A stretch of DNA of 64,000 nt, from assembly GCF_022811725.1 (NCBI RefSeq), contig NZ_CP094527.1, forward strand, positions 3,286,001-3,350,000. Direction: 5' to 3'. This document shows positions 26,830-36,484 of this stretch, one piece after another. Source of the stretch: Mucilaginibacter sp. SMC90. Lineage in GTDB: Bacteria; Bacteroidota; Bacteroidia; Sphingobacteriales; Sphingobacteriaceae. The notes beneath the pieces were generated by a model. That model was not told the DNA's origin and did not search any database. It saw nothing but the letters and a program-made list of their open reading frames with translations. How positions within the stretch are numbered: the first letter of the stretch is position 1; each line of letters begins with the position of its first letter. Made by a program: the position numbers and the translations under genes.

Positions 26830-28145
26830 TTGCTAAAAAATTCGAGGTAAATCAAAAAAAATGCTCCTGCTGTCATCACCAGCAAACAGAGTGTTCCCAA
26901 GACATTGGATAATGTTTTATTCGTGTACTCGCCCATGATTGTTTTGTTATTGGCGATGTGCAGCACAATTCCAATAATTACGGGACAAGTAACCCCATAA
27001 AGTATGGCTGTATATAGCAATGCATCTACCGGGTTGATACCGAAATAATTAATACCCAGACCCAGTAACACGGAAATAATCAGAATTACATAAAAGGCTT
27101 TTGCCTGATGAAATTTCTTATCAAGGCTGCCTTTTAAACCAAAAGTTTCCGTGACGATATAGGAAAGCGAACCACTTAACACAGGAATAGCAAGAAAACC
27201 TGTACCGATGATACCTACTGCAAACAACAGATACGACAGCCTTCCGGCAACAGGGGCTAATGCTTTTGCAGCTTGCTCGACTGTATCGATATTTCTTACA
27301 CCATGCGAATAAAGCGCCGTGCCTGTTGCCAGGATGGTGAAGAACATGATCAGGTTGGACAAAAACATGCCGAGGTTAACATCAACGCTCATCTTTTGGA
27401 TAAGCAAACCAAGTAATTTTCGCTCCCGTTTCTCACCATTATCTGGATGAGCCTCGCTCAGCGTTAACCTTCGTTTGTTAACGATCAATTGCCGTTTTAC
27501 AGTTTTTACGTCCTCGGCTTCCATTGCCGTCTGCCAGAAAAAGAGATATGGTGAAATGGTGGTTCCCAATATCGCAACCAGCACGCCGATAAAATCTTTA
27601 TCCCAACGAAAAGTCGGTATGACGGTTTGTTTAAGCACCTGCCACCAGTCCGGTTTTGTAAAAAACGGTACCGCTATGTAAAGCAGTAGGGTAAGACATA
27701 GGTATTTTAATACCGCAACGAACTTTTGGTATGGCAGATAAACAATAAAAAAAAGCAACAGACCTGTAAAAGCAATGCTGAAGTAAATGGGTGGCACTGA
27801 TGGAATAAGCAAATTAGCGACAGCACCCATTGCAGCAATATCCGCTCCGATGTTCAGAATGATGGCAGGTACACTAAAAATCAACATCAGGTACAAAACA
27901 GGTTTGCCATAATGAGCCTTCAGCGTAGTCGTTAAACCCGCTGAGGTGATCAGGCCAATCCTGGCGCACATTTCCTGAATTGCCGCCATTAACGGGAAGG
28001 TGATGATAACAGTCCATAAGGTTGTTAAACCATATTTAGCTCCGGCCTGCGAATAAGTCGCTATACCCGAAGGGTCATCATCACTGGCCCCGGTCACGAT
28101 ACCTGGCCCCAGCGCCCCCAAAAACTTCCTGATCTTTTTGAGCAT
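26826..28145 (-). CDS. Nramp-related divalent metal transporter with a non-canonical DPSG motif
   Basis: A 439-aa protein with about 11 membrane helices. The family's first-helix motif appears as GASDDDPSGIATYSQ (about 17-31), where Mn/Fe transporters of the MntH type have DPGN. Helix 6 reads GTTISPYLFFWQTAMEAE instead of the MPH motif. This matches a divergent Nramp-related branch whose substrate may be Mg or another ion. I start it at ATG 28145 (MLKKIRKFLG); the frame extends 42 codons upstream into the ATPase gene without similarity. It begins 2 bases after the ATPase stop. Confidence 0.85.
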   Translation of the reverse strand: MLKKIRKFLGALGPGIVTGASDDDPSGIATYSQAGAKYGLTTLWTVIITFPLMAAIQEMCARIGLITSAGLTTTLKAHYGKPVLYLMLIFSVPAIILNIGADIAAMGAVANLLIPSVPPIYFSIAFTGLLLFFIVYLPYQKFVAVLKYLCLTLLLYIAVPFFTKPDWWQVLKQTVIPTFRWDKDFIGVLVAILGTTISPYLFFWQTAMEAEDVKTVKRQLIVNKRRLTLSEAHPDNGEKRERKLLGLLIQKMSVDVNLGMFLSNLIMFFTILATGTALYSHGVRNIDTVEQAAKALAPVAGRLSYLLFAVGIIGTGFLAIPVLSGSLSYIVTETFGLKGSLDKKFHQAKAFYVILIISVLLGLGINYFGINPVDALLYTAILYGVTCPVIIGIVLHIANNKTIMGEYTNKTLSNVLGTLCLLVMTAGAFFLIYLEFFSK

Positions 28146-28146
28146 C

Positions 28147-30267
28147 TTATTTCTTTTTTCCTTTCGCCGAATTATTATGACCACTATCGTAAGCCAGCAA
28201 GCGAAGTGCGTTAAAAACCACCAGGAGTGTTGAGCCTTCGTGAGCGACAACCGCCGGGCCAATAGATGCAATTCCTAATATGGTCAGCGGGATCAGTACA
28301 GCGACCATTCCAAGGCTGATACACAAGTTCTGTTTAATAATGCCCCGCGATTTACGGCTAAGGCCTATGGCGAATGGCAGGCTTTCGAGTTTATCCCCCA
28401 TTAATGCGATATCTGCTGTTTCCAACGCTACATCGGAACCGGCTGCACCCATAGCTATCCCCACAGTACTTTTGGCCATAGCCGGAGCGTCATTAACGCC
28501 ATCACCAACCATCGCCACTTTTTTCTCTGATTTATCGAGTTTTTGAACAGCTGCAACCTTATCTTCCGGCATCAGGTTACCCCAGGCATCGGTTACGCCA
28601 ACTTCTTTGGCGACGGCTTCAGCAACCTGCTGGTTATCGCCGGTTAGCATGACCATTTTTTTAATGCCCAGCTCTTTTAACTGGCTGATCACGTTTTTGG
28701 CCTCTTTTCTCGGGGTATCCATCAGGGCGATAATGCCCAGGAAGTTTTTTCCGGATTTCACTGTCATAGAGGTGTTGCCACCTTTCTCCAGTTCCTCAAC
28801 CTGTTTCTTCAATTCCTCGGGCAGCGTTTTGCCAAAAAGTGCCAAATTGCCGATCAATATTTCGTGACTGCCGATCTTAGCCTCTACACCTTTGCCAACA
28901 ATACCTTTTACACTGCTGGCTTCCGGGATTTTGTGGTTTTTCTTCAACCGCTCCATACCGCCCTTAACAATTGCCTCGGCAAGGGGGTGATCACTCAGGC
29001 GTTCCACAACGATAGCAGTTTCCAGGAGTTCTTCTTCTGTAATGCCTTCAAATGGAATAACCTGTGTAAGTTTGGGTTTGCCTTCGGTTAGCGTTCCTGT
29101 TTTATCGAACGCGATGGCTTGCAGTTCACCCAAATCTTCCAGCGGACGTCCGCCTTTGATCAACACCCCTCCGCGCGCGGCACGGGCTACTCCGCTTAAC
29201 ACGGCACTGGGCGTACTAATAGCCAAAGCGCAGGGACTTGCTGCAACAAGCACAGACATAGCCCGGTAAAAGCTTTTGCTGAAAGGTTCGTCGATGACAA
29301 GGAAAGCAAAACACAGCGCTGTTACCAGTACCAGTACAGCAGGTACAAAATATTTCTCGAACTTATCCGTGAACAACTGCGTAGGGGATTTCTGCTTTTC
29401 TGCCTCATTCACCATTTTTACCAGGCGACTGATGGTTGAATCTTTAGCCTCACGAATCACTCTAACCTCTAATGCTGAACCACCGTTGATGGTGCCGGCA
29501 AATACGCGGTGCTCAGGTTTGATTGATTTCTCTGCACTGTAATCCTTATCTGGATCAGTCACGGGCCGTTTGTCTACCGGTACACTTTCCCCGGTTATCG
29601 GGGCTTGATTCACGCTGCCTTCTCCTTTGATCACGACACCGTCCGCAGGAATTTTGCTGTTTGGTTTGATCAAAATGATCTCGCCCAATTGCAGGTCTTC
29701 TATCAGGATTTCGGTTTGTTTCCCGTCTTTGATAACAAGCGCGGTTGGCGGTGCCAAACTGGTGAGCGCTTCTATGGATTTCCGGGCTTTGCCCATGGCA
29801 TAATGTTCCAATGAATGGCCCAGGCTGAATAAAAATAACAGCAATGCACCTTCCAGCCAGGAACCGAGAATTGCGGCACCAACTGCTGCCACCAGCATCA
29901 GGAAATCGATCTCAAAGCCACCTTTCAATACGGTTTCTACAGCTTCTTTGGCTGTAAAGTACCCGCCGAAGAAGTAAGCGACGATGTAACAGGAAAGACT
30001 TACCCAATCCGGCAGGCTCTTAATGAAATGCAATCCCCAGCCTGTCCCCAGCGCCACACCGCAAAGGATCGCGAAAATGAGTTCGGTATTTTTTCCAAAA
30101 ACACCACCATGTTCATGATCATGGCCTTCTTCATGTTCATGGTCTTTCTCGTTATGCTTATGACCCTTTTTTTCCTCTTTATCCTCTGGCCGACTGATAT
30201 CTACCCTCGGAGTTTCGTGCTTGTGGCCATTTCGCTGGGCCGCATTTTTGCTTTCCTGTTTTTTCAT
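28147..30267 (-). CDS. P1B-4-type heavy-metal-exporting ATPase (Co/Zn/Cd)
   Basis: A 706-aa P-type ATPase. A His/Glu-rich cytoplasmic tail (about 14-54, with HEHEEGHDHEH) replaces the usual HMA domain. The membrane metal motif is SPC (344-346, ASPCALAISTP), the phosphorylated aspartate is 388 in DKTGT, and the ATP domain has TGDNQQVAEA and GDGVNDAPAMA. The C-terminal helix carries HEGSTLLVVFNALRLL. SPC plus HEG-x-T is the signature of the P1B-4 group (CoaT/CzcP), which exports Co, Zn or Cd from the cytosol. It follows the CzcB gene by 14 bases. Confidence 0.95.
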   Translation of the reverse strand: MKKQESKNAAQRNGHKHETPRVDISRPEDKEEKKGHKHNEKDHEHEEGHDHEHGGVFGKNTELIFAILCGVALGTGWGLHFIKSLPDWVSLSCYIVAYFFGGYFTAKEAVETVLKGGFEIDFLMLVAAVGAAILGSWLEGALLLFLFSLGHSLEHYAMGKARKSIEALTSLAPPTALVIKDGKQTEILIEDLQLGEIILIKPNSKIPADGVVIKGEGSVNQAPITGESVPVDKRPVTDPDKDYSAEKSIKPEHRVFAGTINGGSALEVRVIREAKDSTISRLVKMVNEAEKQKSPTQLFTDKFEKYFVPAVLVLVTALCFAFLVIDEPFSKSFYRAMSVLVAASPCALAISTPSAVLSGVARAARGGVLIKGGRPLEDLGELQAIAFDKTGTLTEGKPKLTQVIPFEGITEEELLETAIVVERLSDHPLAEAIVKGGMERLKKNHKIPEASSVKGIVGKGVEAKIGSHEILIGNLALFGKTLPEELKKQVEELEKGGNTSMTVKSGKNFLGIIALMDTPRKEAKNVISQLKELGIKKMVMLTGDNQQVAEAVAKEVGVTDAWGNLMPEDKVAAVQKLDKSEKKVAMVGDGVNDAPAMAKSTVGIAMGAAGSDVALETADIALMGDKLESLPFAIGLSRKSRGIIKQNLCISLGMVAVLIPLTILGIASIGPAVVAHEGSTLLVVFNALRLLAYDSGHNNSAKGKKK

Positions 30268-30281
30268 CGTTTTTTAGGATT

Positions 30282-31484
30282 TTATTCTTCTTCGCTATTT
30301 TTAAGCTTACTCAAAAGGTCATAAGCACCTTTTGTAACTATTTGGCTATTAGCAGGTACTTCGGCCGGCAATTGCACCGCGATATAACCTCCTTCATTTA
30401 CGCCGGTCGTAACCGGCGTCATTTTAAATCGGTATACTTTGGTATCACCATCTTTACGTTTTTCATTGGCGGTCCCTGTACTCAAAAACACATATTGCTT
30501 CCCTTCAAAATTCACAACGGCAGTTTCCGGAAGTGCAGGGGTCGCGTTTTTCCCGGTTTCAATAAATGCCTTTACGTAAGTTCCCGGCAAGAAATTAAAG
30601 CTGCCTTTGGCAATACTGTGAATGCGTATCGTCTTGTCCGCATTGATTTCTTTACCTACAAGGGAAACGATTGCCTGGCGCTCTGTTGAGTCGTTGGTTA
30701 AAGTAAAGCGTACGGTTTGGCCGGTTTTTACTTTTTCGGCATCCCGCTCGAATACATTTAATTCCACGTGGAGGTTATTGCTGTTTACTATTTCCAGCAT
30801 GATATCATTTGGATTAACAAATTTACCTACGTTGGTATTCACCTTGGTCACGTAGCCGCCTATAGGTGCATAGATATTTACCGTACTACGTATGCCTGCC
30901 GGTGTCAGCTTTTCAGGGTCGATATTGATCAGGCGCAAACGTTGGCGCAAGGCCGCTTCGCGCGCCATTGAACTCTCATAACTGGCCTTGGCCTGTTGTA
31001 AAACCTTTGTAGCCGTTACATTTTGCGAGGCCAGGGTTTGCTGACGCTTGTACTCGGCTGAATTAAGATCATGCTGGCTTTTGCTATCGAGGTAGTCTTG
31101 TTGTAATTGTACATAATCCTGGTTTTCCAGTATGGCGATCACTTGCCCTTTCTTAACTACAGAACCTTGAAGCACCGGTATCGATTTTACAATACCACCC
31201 ATTTGGGTGCTGATGCTCACTAAATCCTGTGGTGGTACGTCTATAAATCCGTTAACTTTCAGAACACCACTTAGCGCTTTCTGGCTTACTGTTTCCAGTT
31301 TAACACCCAAAGTATTATACTGCGCGTCGCTGATCTCAGCGACATTACTTTCTTCTTTCTTTTTCGTGGTATCTGCCGTAGCAGCAGTTTCTTTATTGCC
31401 ACCACCACTGCAGCTGCTCATCGATAAGGCCAGTGAAACGATGATCATCAGGCCCGAAAATTTTATTATTAATTGCTTTTTCAT
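30282..31484 (-). CDS. czcB: Efflux RND periplasmic adaptor (CzcB/HlyD family)
   Basis: A 400-aa membrane-fusion protein that links the inner-membrane pump to the outer-membrane channel. The N-terminus is a lipoprotein signal (ALSMSSCSGGG). It has the half-lipoyl motifs GIVKSIPVLQGSVVKKGQVI and PIGGYVTKVNTNVGKFV, an alpha-hairpin between about 110 and 180, and a beta-barrel domain. It begins 8 bases after the CzcA fusion gene, so the set of pump, channel and adaptor is complete in two genes. Confidence 0.92.
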   Translation of the reverse strand: MKKQLIIKFSGLMIIVSLALSMSSCSGGGNKETAATADTTKKKEESNVAEISDAQYNTLGVKLETVSQKALSGVLKVNGFIDVPPQDLVSISTQMGGIVKSIPVLQGSVVKKGQVIAILENQDYVQLQQDYLDSKSQHDLNSAEYKRQQTLASQNVTATKVLQQAKASYESSMAREAALRQRLRLINIDPEKLTPAGIRSTVNIYAPIGGYVTKVNTNVGKFVNPNDIMLEIVNSNNLHVELNVFERDAEKVKTGQTVRFTLTNDSTERQAIVSLVGKEINADKTIRIHSIAKGSFNFLPGTYVKAFIETGKNATPALPETAVVNFEGKQYVFLSTGTANEKRKDGDTKVYRFKMTPVTTGVNEGGYIAVQLPAEVPANSQIVTKGAYDLLSKLKNSEEE

Positions 31485-31492
31485 TTCTTTTA

Positions 31493-34400
31493 TTATAAAC
31501 CGGTCAGGTATTGCAAGTCGTAAACAGATTGATTGTATTGATTAAGGGCTTGTAAGTAAGCCAAACGAATGTCCGATGCCGTTTTCAGCGCCTGCACAAA
31601 TTCTACATAACTGATCTCCCCGTTTCGGAAGGCGATCTGCGCCTGTTTCAGGATCAGCTCTGCATTGGGCAGGGCGCTGCTTTCATAGTAGGATACCGAA
31701 CGGTCACTTTTCAGTAACTGGTGGTAAGACTGCTCATATTGGCTGGAGAGGTTTTTCTCATACAGTTGCAATTGCGTCTGCGATACCTCCTTTTGAATGC
31801 GGGCCGCTTTTACGCGTGCTGCGAAAGGTTTAAAGAACAAAGGAATTGAAATTCCCGCCTGAAAGCCCTGGAAGCGGTTGGCACCGGTGAAATTTTGATC
31901 AGTTCCGTTAACATTTTGAATACCCATGATCGACTGGTTGAAATAGCCTACGGTAAAATCCGGCCCGGATTTCGCTTTCTCCAGGCTGATCGTACGGTCT
32001 GCTAAAATTACCTGCTGGCGCTGATACGCCAGTTGGGGATTTTGGTTAATGGCACTGTCCAAATGTTTAAACTCAGCGCTCGCCCTTTTCAGCGAACCGC
32101 TTACCAGCGATACGGAATCGCTTGTATTCATTAACCGTTGCAGTTCTGCACTTGCTGCGGCAATATCTCCGCTGTTCTTGCTGCGTTGGTTACGTACCTC
32201 ATTTAACTGAGTTTCCGCGGTGGTCTTTTCCAGTAAATTGCTTTCACCTGCTTTAAAACGTACCGAGGCGGCGCGGAAGAACTCGTTATAAATCGAATCC
32301 TGGCGCAAATAAAGGTCGCTCAGTGCAGTAAAATAAGCGAGTTGCCCGAAGGCCTGCCGCACCTGGTAACGCAATTGCGATTGGGTAACATTCAGTCCGA
32401 TCCTGGCGTTCTGCTCCTGCGCCTCATAAACCTGGCGCTGGCTTTTAAATAAACCGGGGAAAGGGATACTTTGCGTGATATTGATCTGATTATCCCGCTT
32501 GATACTGTTGAACTGACCGTATTGGAAGTTGAAATTAGTTTTGCCCAGGTCAACGGAACTACCTTTTAGTGCCGTTTGCTGGCTGATCTCCAGTTGTGAG
32601 GCCTTAACACCAAAGTTATTGGCAGATGCAGTTGAAATAGCCTGCTCCAGCGTAAGCGGTTGTCCGGGGGCAGGACGGTTTTGTGCTTTGGCTGAAGGCA
32701 GGCAAAATCCTAATAGCAATAATAGTGAGGCTACAACCTTTGCGGCTTTGCCACCTTTACGGTTTTTTCCGAAATTCTCGAAATACGTATATAACACGGG
32801 TAATACAATTAAAGTCAATATCGTCGAAGTGATCAAACCACCGATAACTACGGTTGCCAGCGGTTTTTGCACCTCAGCCCCGGCAGCAGATGAAATTGCC
32901 ATCGGCATAAAGCCTAACGAGGCAACCGTTGCTGTCATCAGTACCGGACGGAGCCGTTCAGCAGTACCTTCGAGCACGATCTTTTTAAGATCGGTAAGGC
33001 CACTTTTCTTTAACCTGTTAAACTCAGTGATCAATACGATACCGTTCAATACCGCTACACCGAATAGCGCGATGAAGCCCACGCCAGCTGATATACTGAA
33101 TGGCATACCGCGTAACAGTAAGGCAAATACGCCGCCAATAGCTGCCATTGGTATTGCGGAAAAGATCAGGACGGATTGCTTGATCGAGCCAAAAGAGAAG
33201 TACAATAATAGCAAGATGAGCAACAAGGCCACCGGTACCGCAACGCTTAATCTTGCAGTCGCTTCTTTCAGGTTTTCAAACTGTCCACCATAGGTGACAT
33301 AATAACCGGCAGGCATTTTTATCTGTTGATTAACCTTGGCCTGTATTTCAGTTACTACAGATTGAATATCACGGCCACGTACATTCAGGCCTACCACGAT
33401 ACGACGTTTGGTATCCTCGCGCTGGATCTGGTTAGGGCCAACCTGGAACTGCACACTGGCCAGTTGTTCCAGTGGTACCTGGTTACCGTTTGGCGCTGTT
33501 ACATAAAGGTTCTTCACGTCATCAATATTCTGACGGTTCTGATCCGAGAGGCGCACGACCATATCATAACGGCGCTCACCCTCGTAAACAAGCCCTGCGG
33601 ATTGACCGGCAAAGGCGGCATTAATGGCCTGGTTAACGGTTGACACACTCAAGCCGTATTGGGCCACTTTATCCCGGTCAATTTTCACAACGATCTGTGG
33701 AAGACCTGTTGCCTGCTCAATATATAAATCTTTGGCACCTGAAACGCTGCTCACAATTTTGCCAACCTTTTGTGATAGCTCGGCTAATGTTTGCAGGTCG
33801 TCACCAAATATTTTGATACCAATATCCTGTCTAACGCCGGAGATCAGCTCATTGGAACGAAGCTGGATGGGCTGGGAAAATCCGAAGGTTACACCTGGTA
33901 CGCTCTCCAGTTCCTTGGCCATCAGATTGGCCAGTTCTTCGCGATCCTGGGTGGTTGTCCATTCTTTTTTATCTTTCAGGATCACCGTTAAATCGCATGC
34001 GTCCATTGGCATAGGGTCTGTGGGAATCTCCGCTGCACCGATCTTACCGATCACTTCTTTTACTTCAGGGAATTTTTTTACCAGTATTTGTGAGGCCTGG
34101 TTTACCTTATCAATAGTTTGGGAAAGGGAACTGCCGGTCAGCAATCTCGTTTCAACGGCGAAATCGCCTTCTTCCAGCGTTGGGATGAACTCACCGCCCA
34201 TGCGGGTAAACGTGAACACTGCTGCGACCAATAGTACAACAGAAACGATGATGATCGGCATGCGGTGATTTAAGGCACCTTTGATCATCGGCTCGTAGCG
34301 TTTATGCACCGCGTCCATCATTTTGTCTGAGAAGTTCTTGCCTTTTTTTGGTTTTTTACTCAGGAACATCGATGAAATCATTGGCACATAGGTCAAAGAC

Positions 34401-35881
34401 AAAAGGAATGCACCAATAATGGCAAACGCAACGGTTTCAGCCATCGGCCGGAACATTTTACCTTCTATACCTACCAAGGCCAATATTGGAAAATATACAA
34501 TCAGGATAATTATCTGCCCAAATGCTGCAGCACTCATCATACGCACAGCCGACGTTTCTACCTGGTCATTCATCTCCTGTTGCGTATAAGCTTTTGCGCG
34601 TTCTTTTGCATAAAGCAAATGCATCGTAGCTTCCACGATAATCACAGCGCCATCCACGATCAAACCAAAATCTATCGCTCCAAGGGACATCAGGTTACCG
34701 GATACCCCAAAAAGGTTCATCATACAGATGGCGAAAAGCATCGCTAACGGGATTACCGAGGCAACTACCAAACCGGCCCGAAGATTACCCAGGAAGATAA
34801 CCAACACGAAGATTACAATAAGCGCACCCTCGATCAGGTTCTTTTCTACTGTACCTATAGCTCTTCCCACCAGGGCACTACGGTCAAGGAATGATTCTAC
34901 AACTACGCCCTGCGGTAATGAGGTATTGATGCGGGCGATCTTTTCTTTCACCGCTTTTACAACGTTATTAGCATTAGCGCCCTTTAACATCATCACGATA
35001 CCGCCAACCGCCTCACCACTGTTCTCTTTAGAAGCGCGGGTAAGCGCACCATAACGGATAGAATTGCCAATTTTAACAACCGAGATATCTCGGATCAGAA
35101 CCGGTGTACCGTCCGTATTGTTCTTCACGACGATTTTGCCGATATCATCGGTAGATCCTACCAAACCTTCGCTCCTGATAAAGTAGGCATTGGGCTTTTT
35201 ATCTATATAAGCGCCACCGGTATTTTGGTTATTCTGCTCCAGGGCATCAAATACATTGGTAATGCTGAGGTTGAAGCTGCGCAGTTTATCGGGATCAAGC
35301 GCGATTTCATATTGTTTTAATAGGCCGCCAAAGCTATTTACCTCGGCAATACCAGGTGTGCCTAATAGCTGCCGACGAACGATCCAATCCTGGATGCTCC
35401 GCAGCTCACGGGCGTTAAATTTAGTTTCATATCCCGGTTTGGCGTGAATCACATATTGATAGATCTCGCCAAGACCAGTTGAAATAGGGGAAATTTCAGG
35501 GTTGCCTAAACCGGCCGGAATATTGTTTTTGGCCTCTGCAAGTTTTTCGTTAACCTGCTGGCGTGCCCAATAGATATCCACATCATCGTGGAATACAATA
35601 GTCACCACCGAGAGACCGAAACGAGAGATAGAACGCACCTGTTCAATCTCAGGAATGGTGGCCATCGTTTGTTCGACCGGATAGGAAATAAGCCTTTCAA
35701 CCTCCTGGGTCGCCAGGGAGGGGCTCAATGTAATAACCTGAACCTGATTATTAGTAATATCAGGAACGGCATCTATGGGTAATTTTTTGAGTGACCAGAT
35801 ACCCCAGGCAATCAGCCCGAGCGTAAATAACCCAATTACCAATTTATTGTTGATGGAAAAATGAATGATCTTATTCAGCAT
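31493..35881 (-). CDS. czcA: CzcA-type RND metal efflux pump fused to a TolC-like outer-membrane factor
   Basis: A 1462-aa fusion. Residues 1 to about 1035 form a heavy-metal RND pump (HME family). The proton-relay helix reads GAIDFGLIVDGAVIIVEA with Asp404, Asp410 and Glu417, the divalent-cation (Zn/Co/Cd) type rather than the CusA type. After a basic linker and one hydrophobic helix (VVASLLLLLGFCLPSAKAQ), the rest is an outer-membrane efflux protein with two OEP repeats (LTLEQAISTASANN; FKAGESNLLEKTTAE; FRNGEISYVEFVQAL). Fusions like this are known in Bacteroidota. Whether the chain is cut at the signal-like helix is unknown. Confidence 0.93.
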   Translation of the reverse strand: MLNKIIHFSINNKLVIGLFTLGLIAWGIWSLKKLPIDAVPDITNNQVQVITLSPSLATQEVERLISYPVEQTMATIPEIEQVRSISRFGLSVVTIVFHDDVDIYWARQQVNEKLAEAKNNIPAGLGNPEISPISTGLGEIYQYVIHAKPGYETKFNARELRSIQDWIVRRQLLGTPGIAEVNSFGGLLKQYEIALDPDKLRSFNLSITNVFDALEQNNQNTGGAYIDKKPNAYFIRSEGLVGSTDDIGKIVVKNNTDGTPVLIRDISVVKIGNSIRYGALTRASKENSGEAVGGIVMMLKGANANNVVKAVKEKIARINTSLPQGVVVESFLDRSALVGRAIGTVEKNLIEGALIVIFVLVIFLGNLRAGLVVASVIPLAMLFAICMMNLFGVSGNLMSLGAIDFGLIVDGAVIIVEATMHLLYAKERAKAYTQQEMNDQVETSAVRMMSAAAFGQIIILIVYFPILALVGIEGKMFRPMAETVAFAIIGAFLLSLTYVPMISSMFLSKKPKKGKNFSDKMMDAVHKRYEPMIKGALNHRMPIIIVSVVLLVAAVFTFTRMGGEFIPTLEEGDFAVETRLLTGSSLSQTIDKVNQASQILVKKFPEVKEVIGKIGAAEIPTDPMPMDACDLTVILKDKKEWTTTQDREELANLMAKELESVPGVTFGFSQPIQLRSNELISGVRQDIGIKIFGDDLQTLAELSQKVGKIVSSVSGAKDLYIEQATGLPQIVVKIDRDKVAQYGLSVSTVNQAINAAFAGQSAGLVYEGERRYDMVVRLSDQNRQNIDDVKNLYVTAPNGNQVPLEQLASVQFQVGPNQIQREDTKRRIVVGLNVRGRDIQSVVTEIQAKVNQQIKMPAGYYVTYGGQFENLKEATARLSVAVPVALLLILLLLYFSFGSIKQSVLIFSAIPMAAIGGVFALLLRGMPFSISAGVGFIALFGVAVLNGIVLITEFNRLKKSGLTDLKKIVLEGTAERLRPVLMTATVASLGFMPMAISSAAGAEVQKPLATVVIGGLITSTILTLIVLPVLYTYFENFGKNRKGGKAAKVVASLLLLLGFCLPSAKAQNRPAPGQPLTLEQAISTASANNFGVKASQLEISQQTALKGSSVDLGKTNFNFQYGQFNSIKRDNQINITQSIPFPGLFKSQRQVYEAQEQNARIGLNVTQSQLRYQVRQAFGQLAYFTALSDLYLRQDSIYNEFFRAASVRFKAGESNLLEKTTAETQLNEVRNQRSKNSGDIAAASAELQRLMNTSDSVSLVSGSLKRASAEFKHLDSAINQNPQLAYQRQQVILADRTISLEKAKSGPDFTVGYFNQSIMGIQNVNGTDQNFTGANRFQGFQAGISIPLFFKPFAARVKAARIQKEVSQTQLQLYEKNLSSQYEQSYHQLLKSDRSVSYYESSALPNAELILKQAQIAFRNGEISYVEFVQALKTASDIRLAYLQALNQYNQSVYDLQYLTGL

Positions 35882-35890
35882 AAAATTAAT

Positions 35891-36082
35891 CTAATGCTTG
35901 GATAAGATATGACAGTACCTCTGTATCATCCCTATGATCGCCAGTAACAAAACAATAGTAACGATGATTAGCGATATGGTGCGGATAATGCGCATCCATA
36001 GTGGCTTACGGGATTTTTTCTTCTTTTTATTTTTGTTGGTTACAGAGGTACGCTTAGCAGGTGTTAACCTGTTTGTTGCCAT
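35891..36082 (-). CDS. Small basic tail-anchored protein (63 aa)
   Basis: A 63-aa protein with a lysine-rich head (KNKKKKKSRKPLW) and one transmembrane helix (ISLIIVTIVLLLAIIGMI). It lies 9 bases before the start of the CzcA fusion gene, so it is in the efflux operon. The segment KKKKSRKPLWMRI is near-identical in pattern to the 54-aa protein at 18918-19082, at the far end of the same gene run. It could be a small pump-associated subunit, but no function is known. Confidence 0.65.
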   Translation of the reverse strand: MATNRLTPAKRTSVTNKNKKKKKSRKPLWMRIIRTISLIIVTIVLLLAIIGMIQRYCHILSKH

Positions 36083-36162
36083 ACCGGTACAAGTAAAACA
36101 TAAAAAAATAAACTTGCCGCAGGAATACGTCAGTTATGACGCAAGCGGCTAACTCGAAATGT

Positions 36163-36477
36163 TTATGCGTTTAGCTTGGGCGGTTGCCAAATATTAGCTG
36201 GTCGGGTAACCGGCTTTTCCGGGATCATGTAAACAGTAATAGGTGTATACTTGCCTGCAACTGGCCTGAAGACCATTTTACCTTGTATAACTACCTGCAT
36301 ATTGCAGCAGCTACAATGGCACATCGGCGGGCATTGATCCTGAGTAGTATTAGATTGATGGTGTTTTGTGAAAATAGTTGAAACGAAAGAATCAGGCGCA
36401 GCACCGACCTTATCCTTGCATGGCTCTAAGTCCAGGGCAAGAAAAAAGATCGCAAATATGAAGCACATCCATTTCAT
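36163..36477 (-). CDS. Cys-rich small secreted protein (DUF6660-like), efflux operon leader gene
   Basis: A 104-aa protein with a signal-like N-terminus (CFIFAIFFLALDLEPCKD). The centre has a metal-binding-looking cluster DQCPPMCHCSCCNMQ, with two histidines shortly before (TKHHQSN). Bacteroidota metal-efflux operons often start with such small secreted Cys/His-rich proteins, now grouped as DUF6660. It is the first gene of the minus-strand run and is probably a periplasmic metal chaperone or sensor. That role is inferred. Confidence 0.75.
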   Translation of the reverse strand: MKWMCFIFAIFFLALDLEPCKDKVGAAPDSFVSTIFTKHHQSNTTQDQCPPMCHCSCCNMQVVIQGKMVFRPVAGKYTPITVYMIPEKPVTRPANIWQPPKLNA

Positions 36478-36484
36478 TTCGATG

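Noticed and set aside
32529..34268. Long plus-strand open frames (up to 254 codons) opposite the CzcA-TolC fusion
   Set aside because: They lie antisense to a well-supported membrane-protein gene, have serine/threonine-rich low-information translations and no ribosome-binding site. They are shadows of codon bias.
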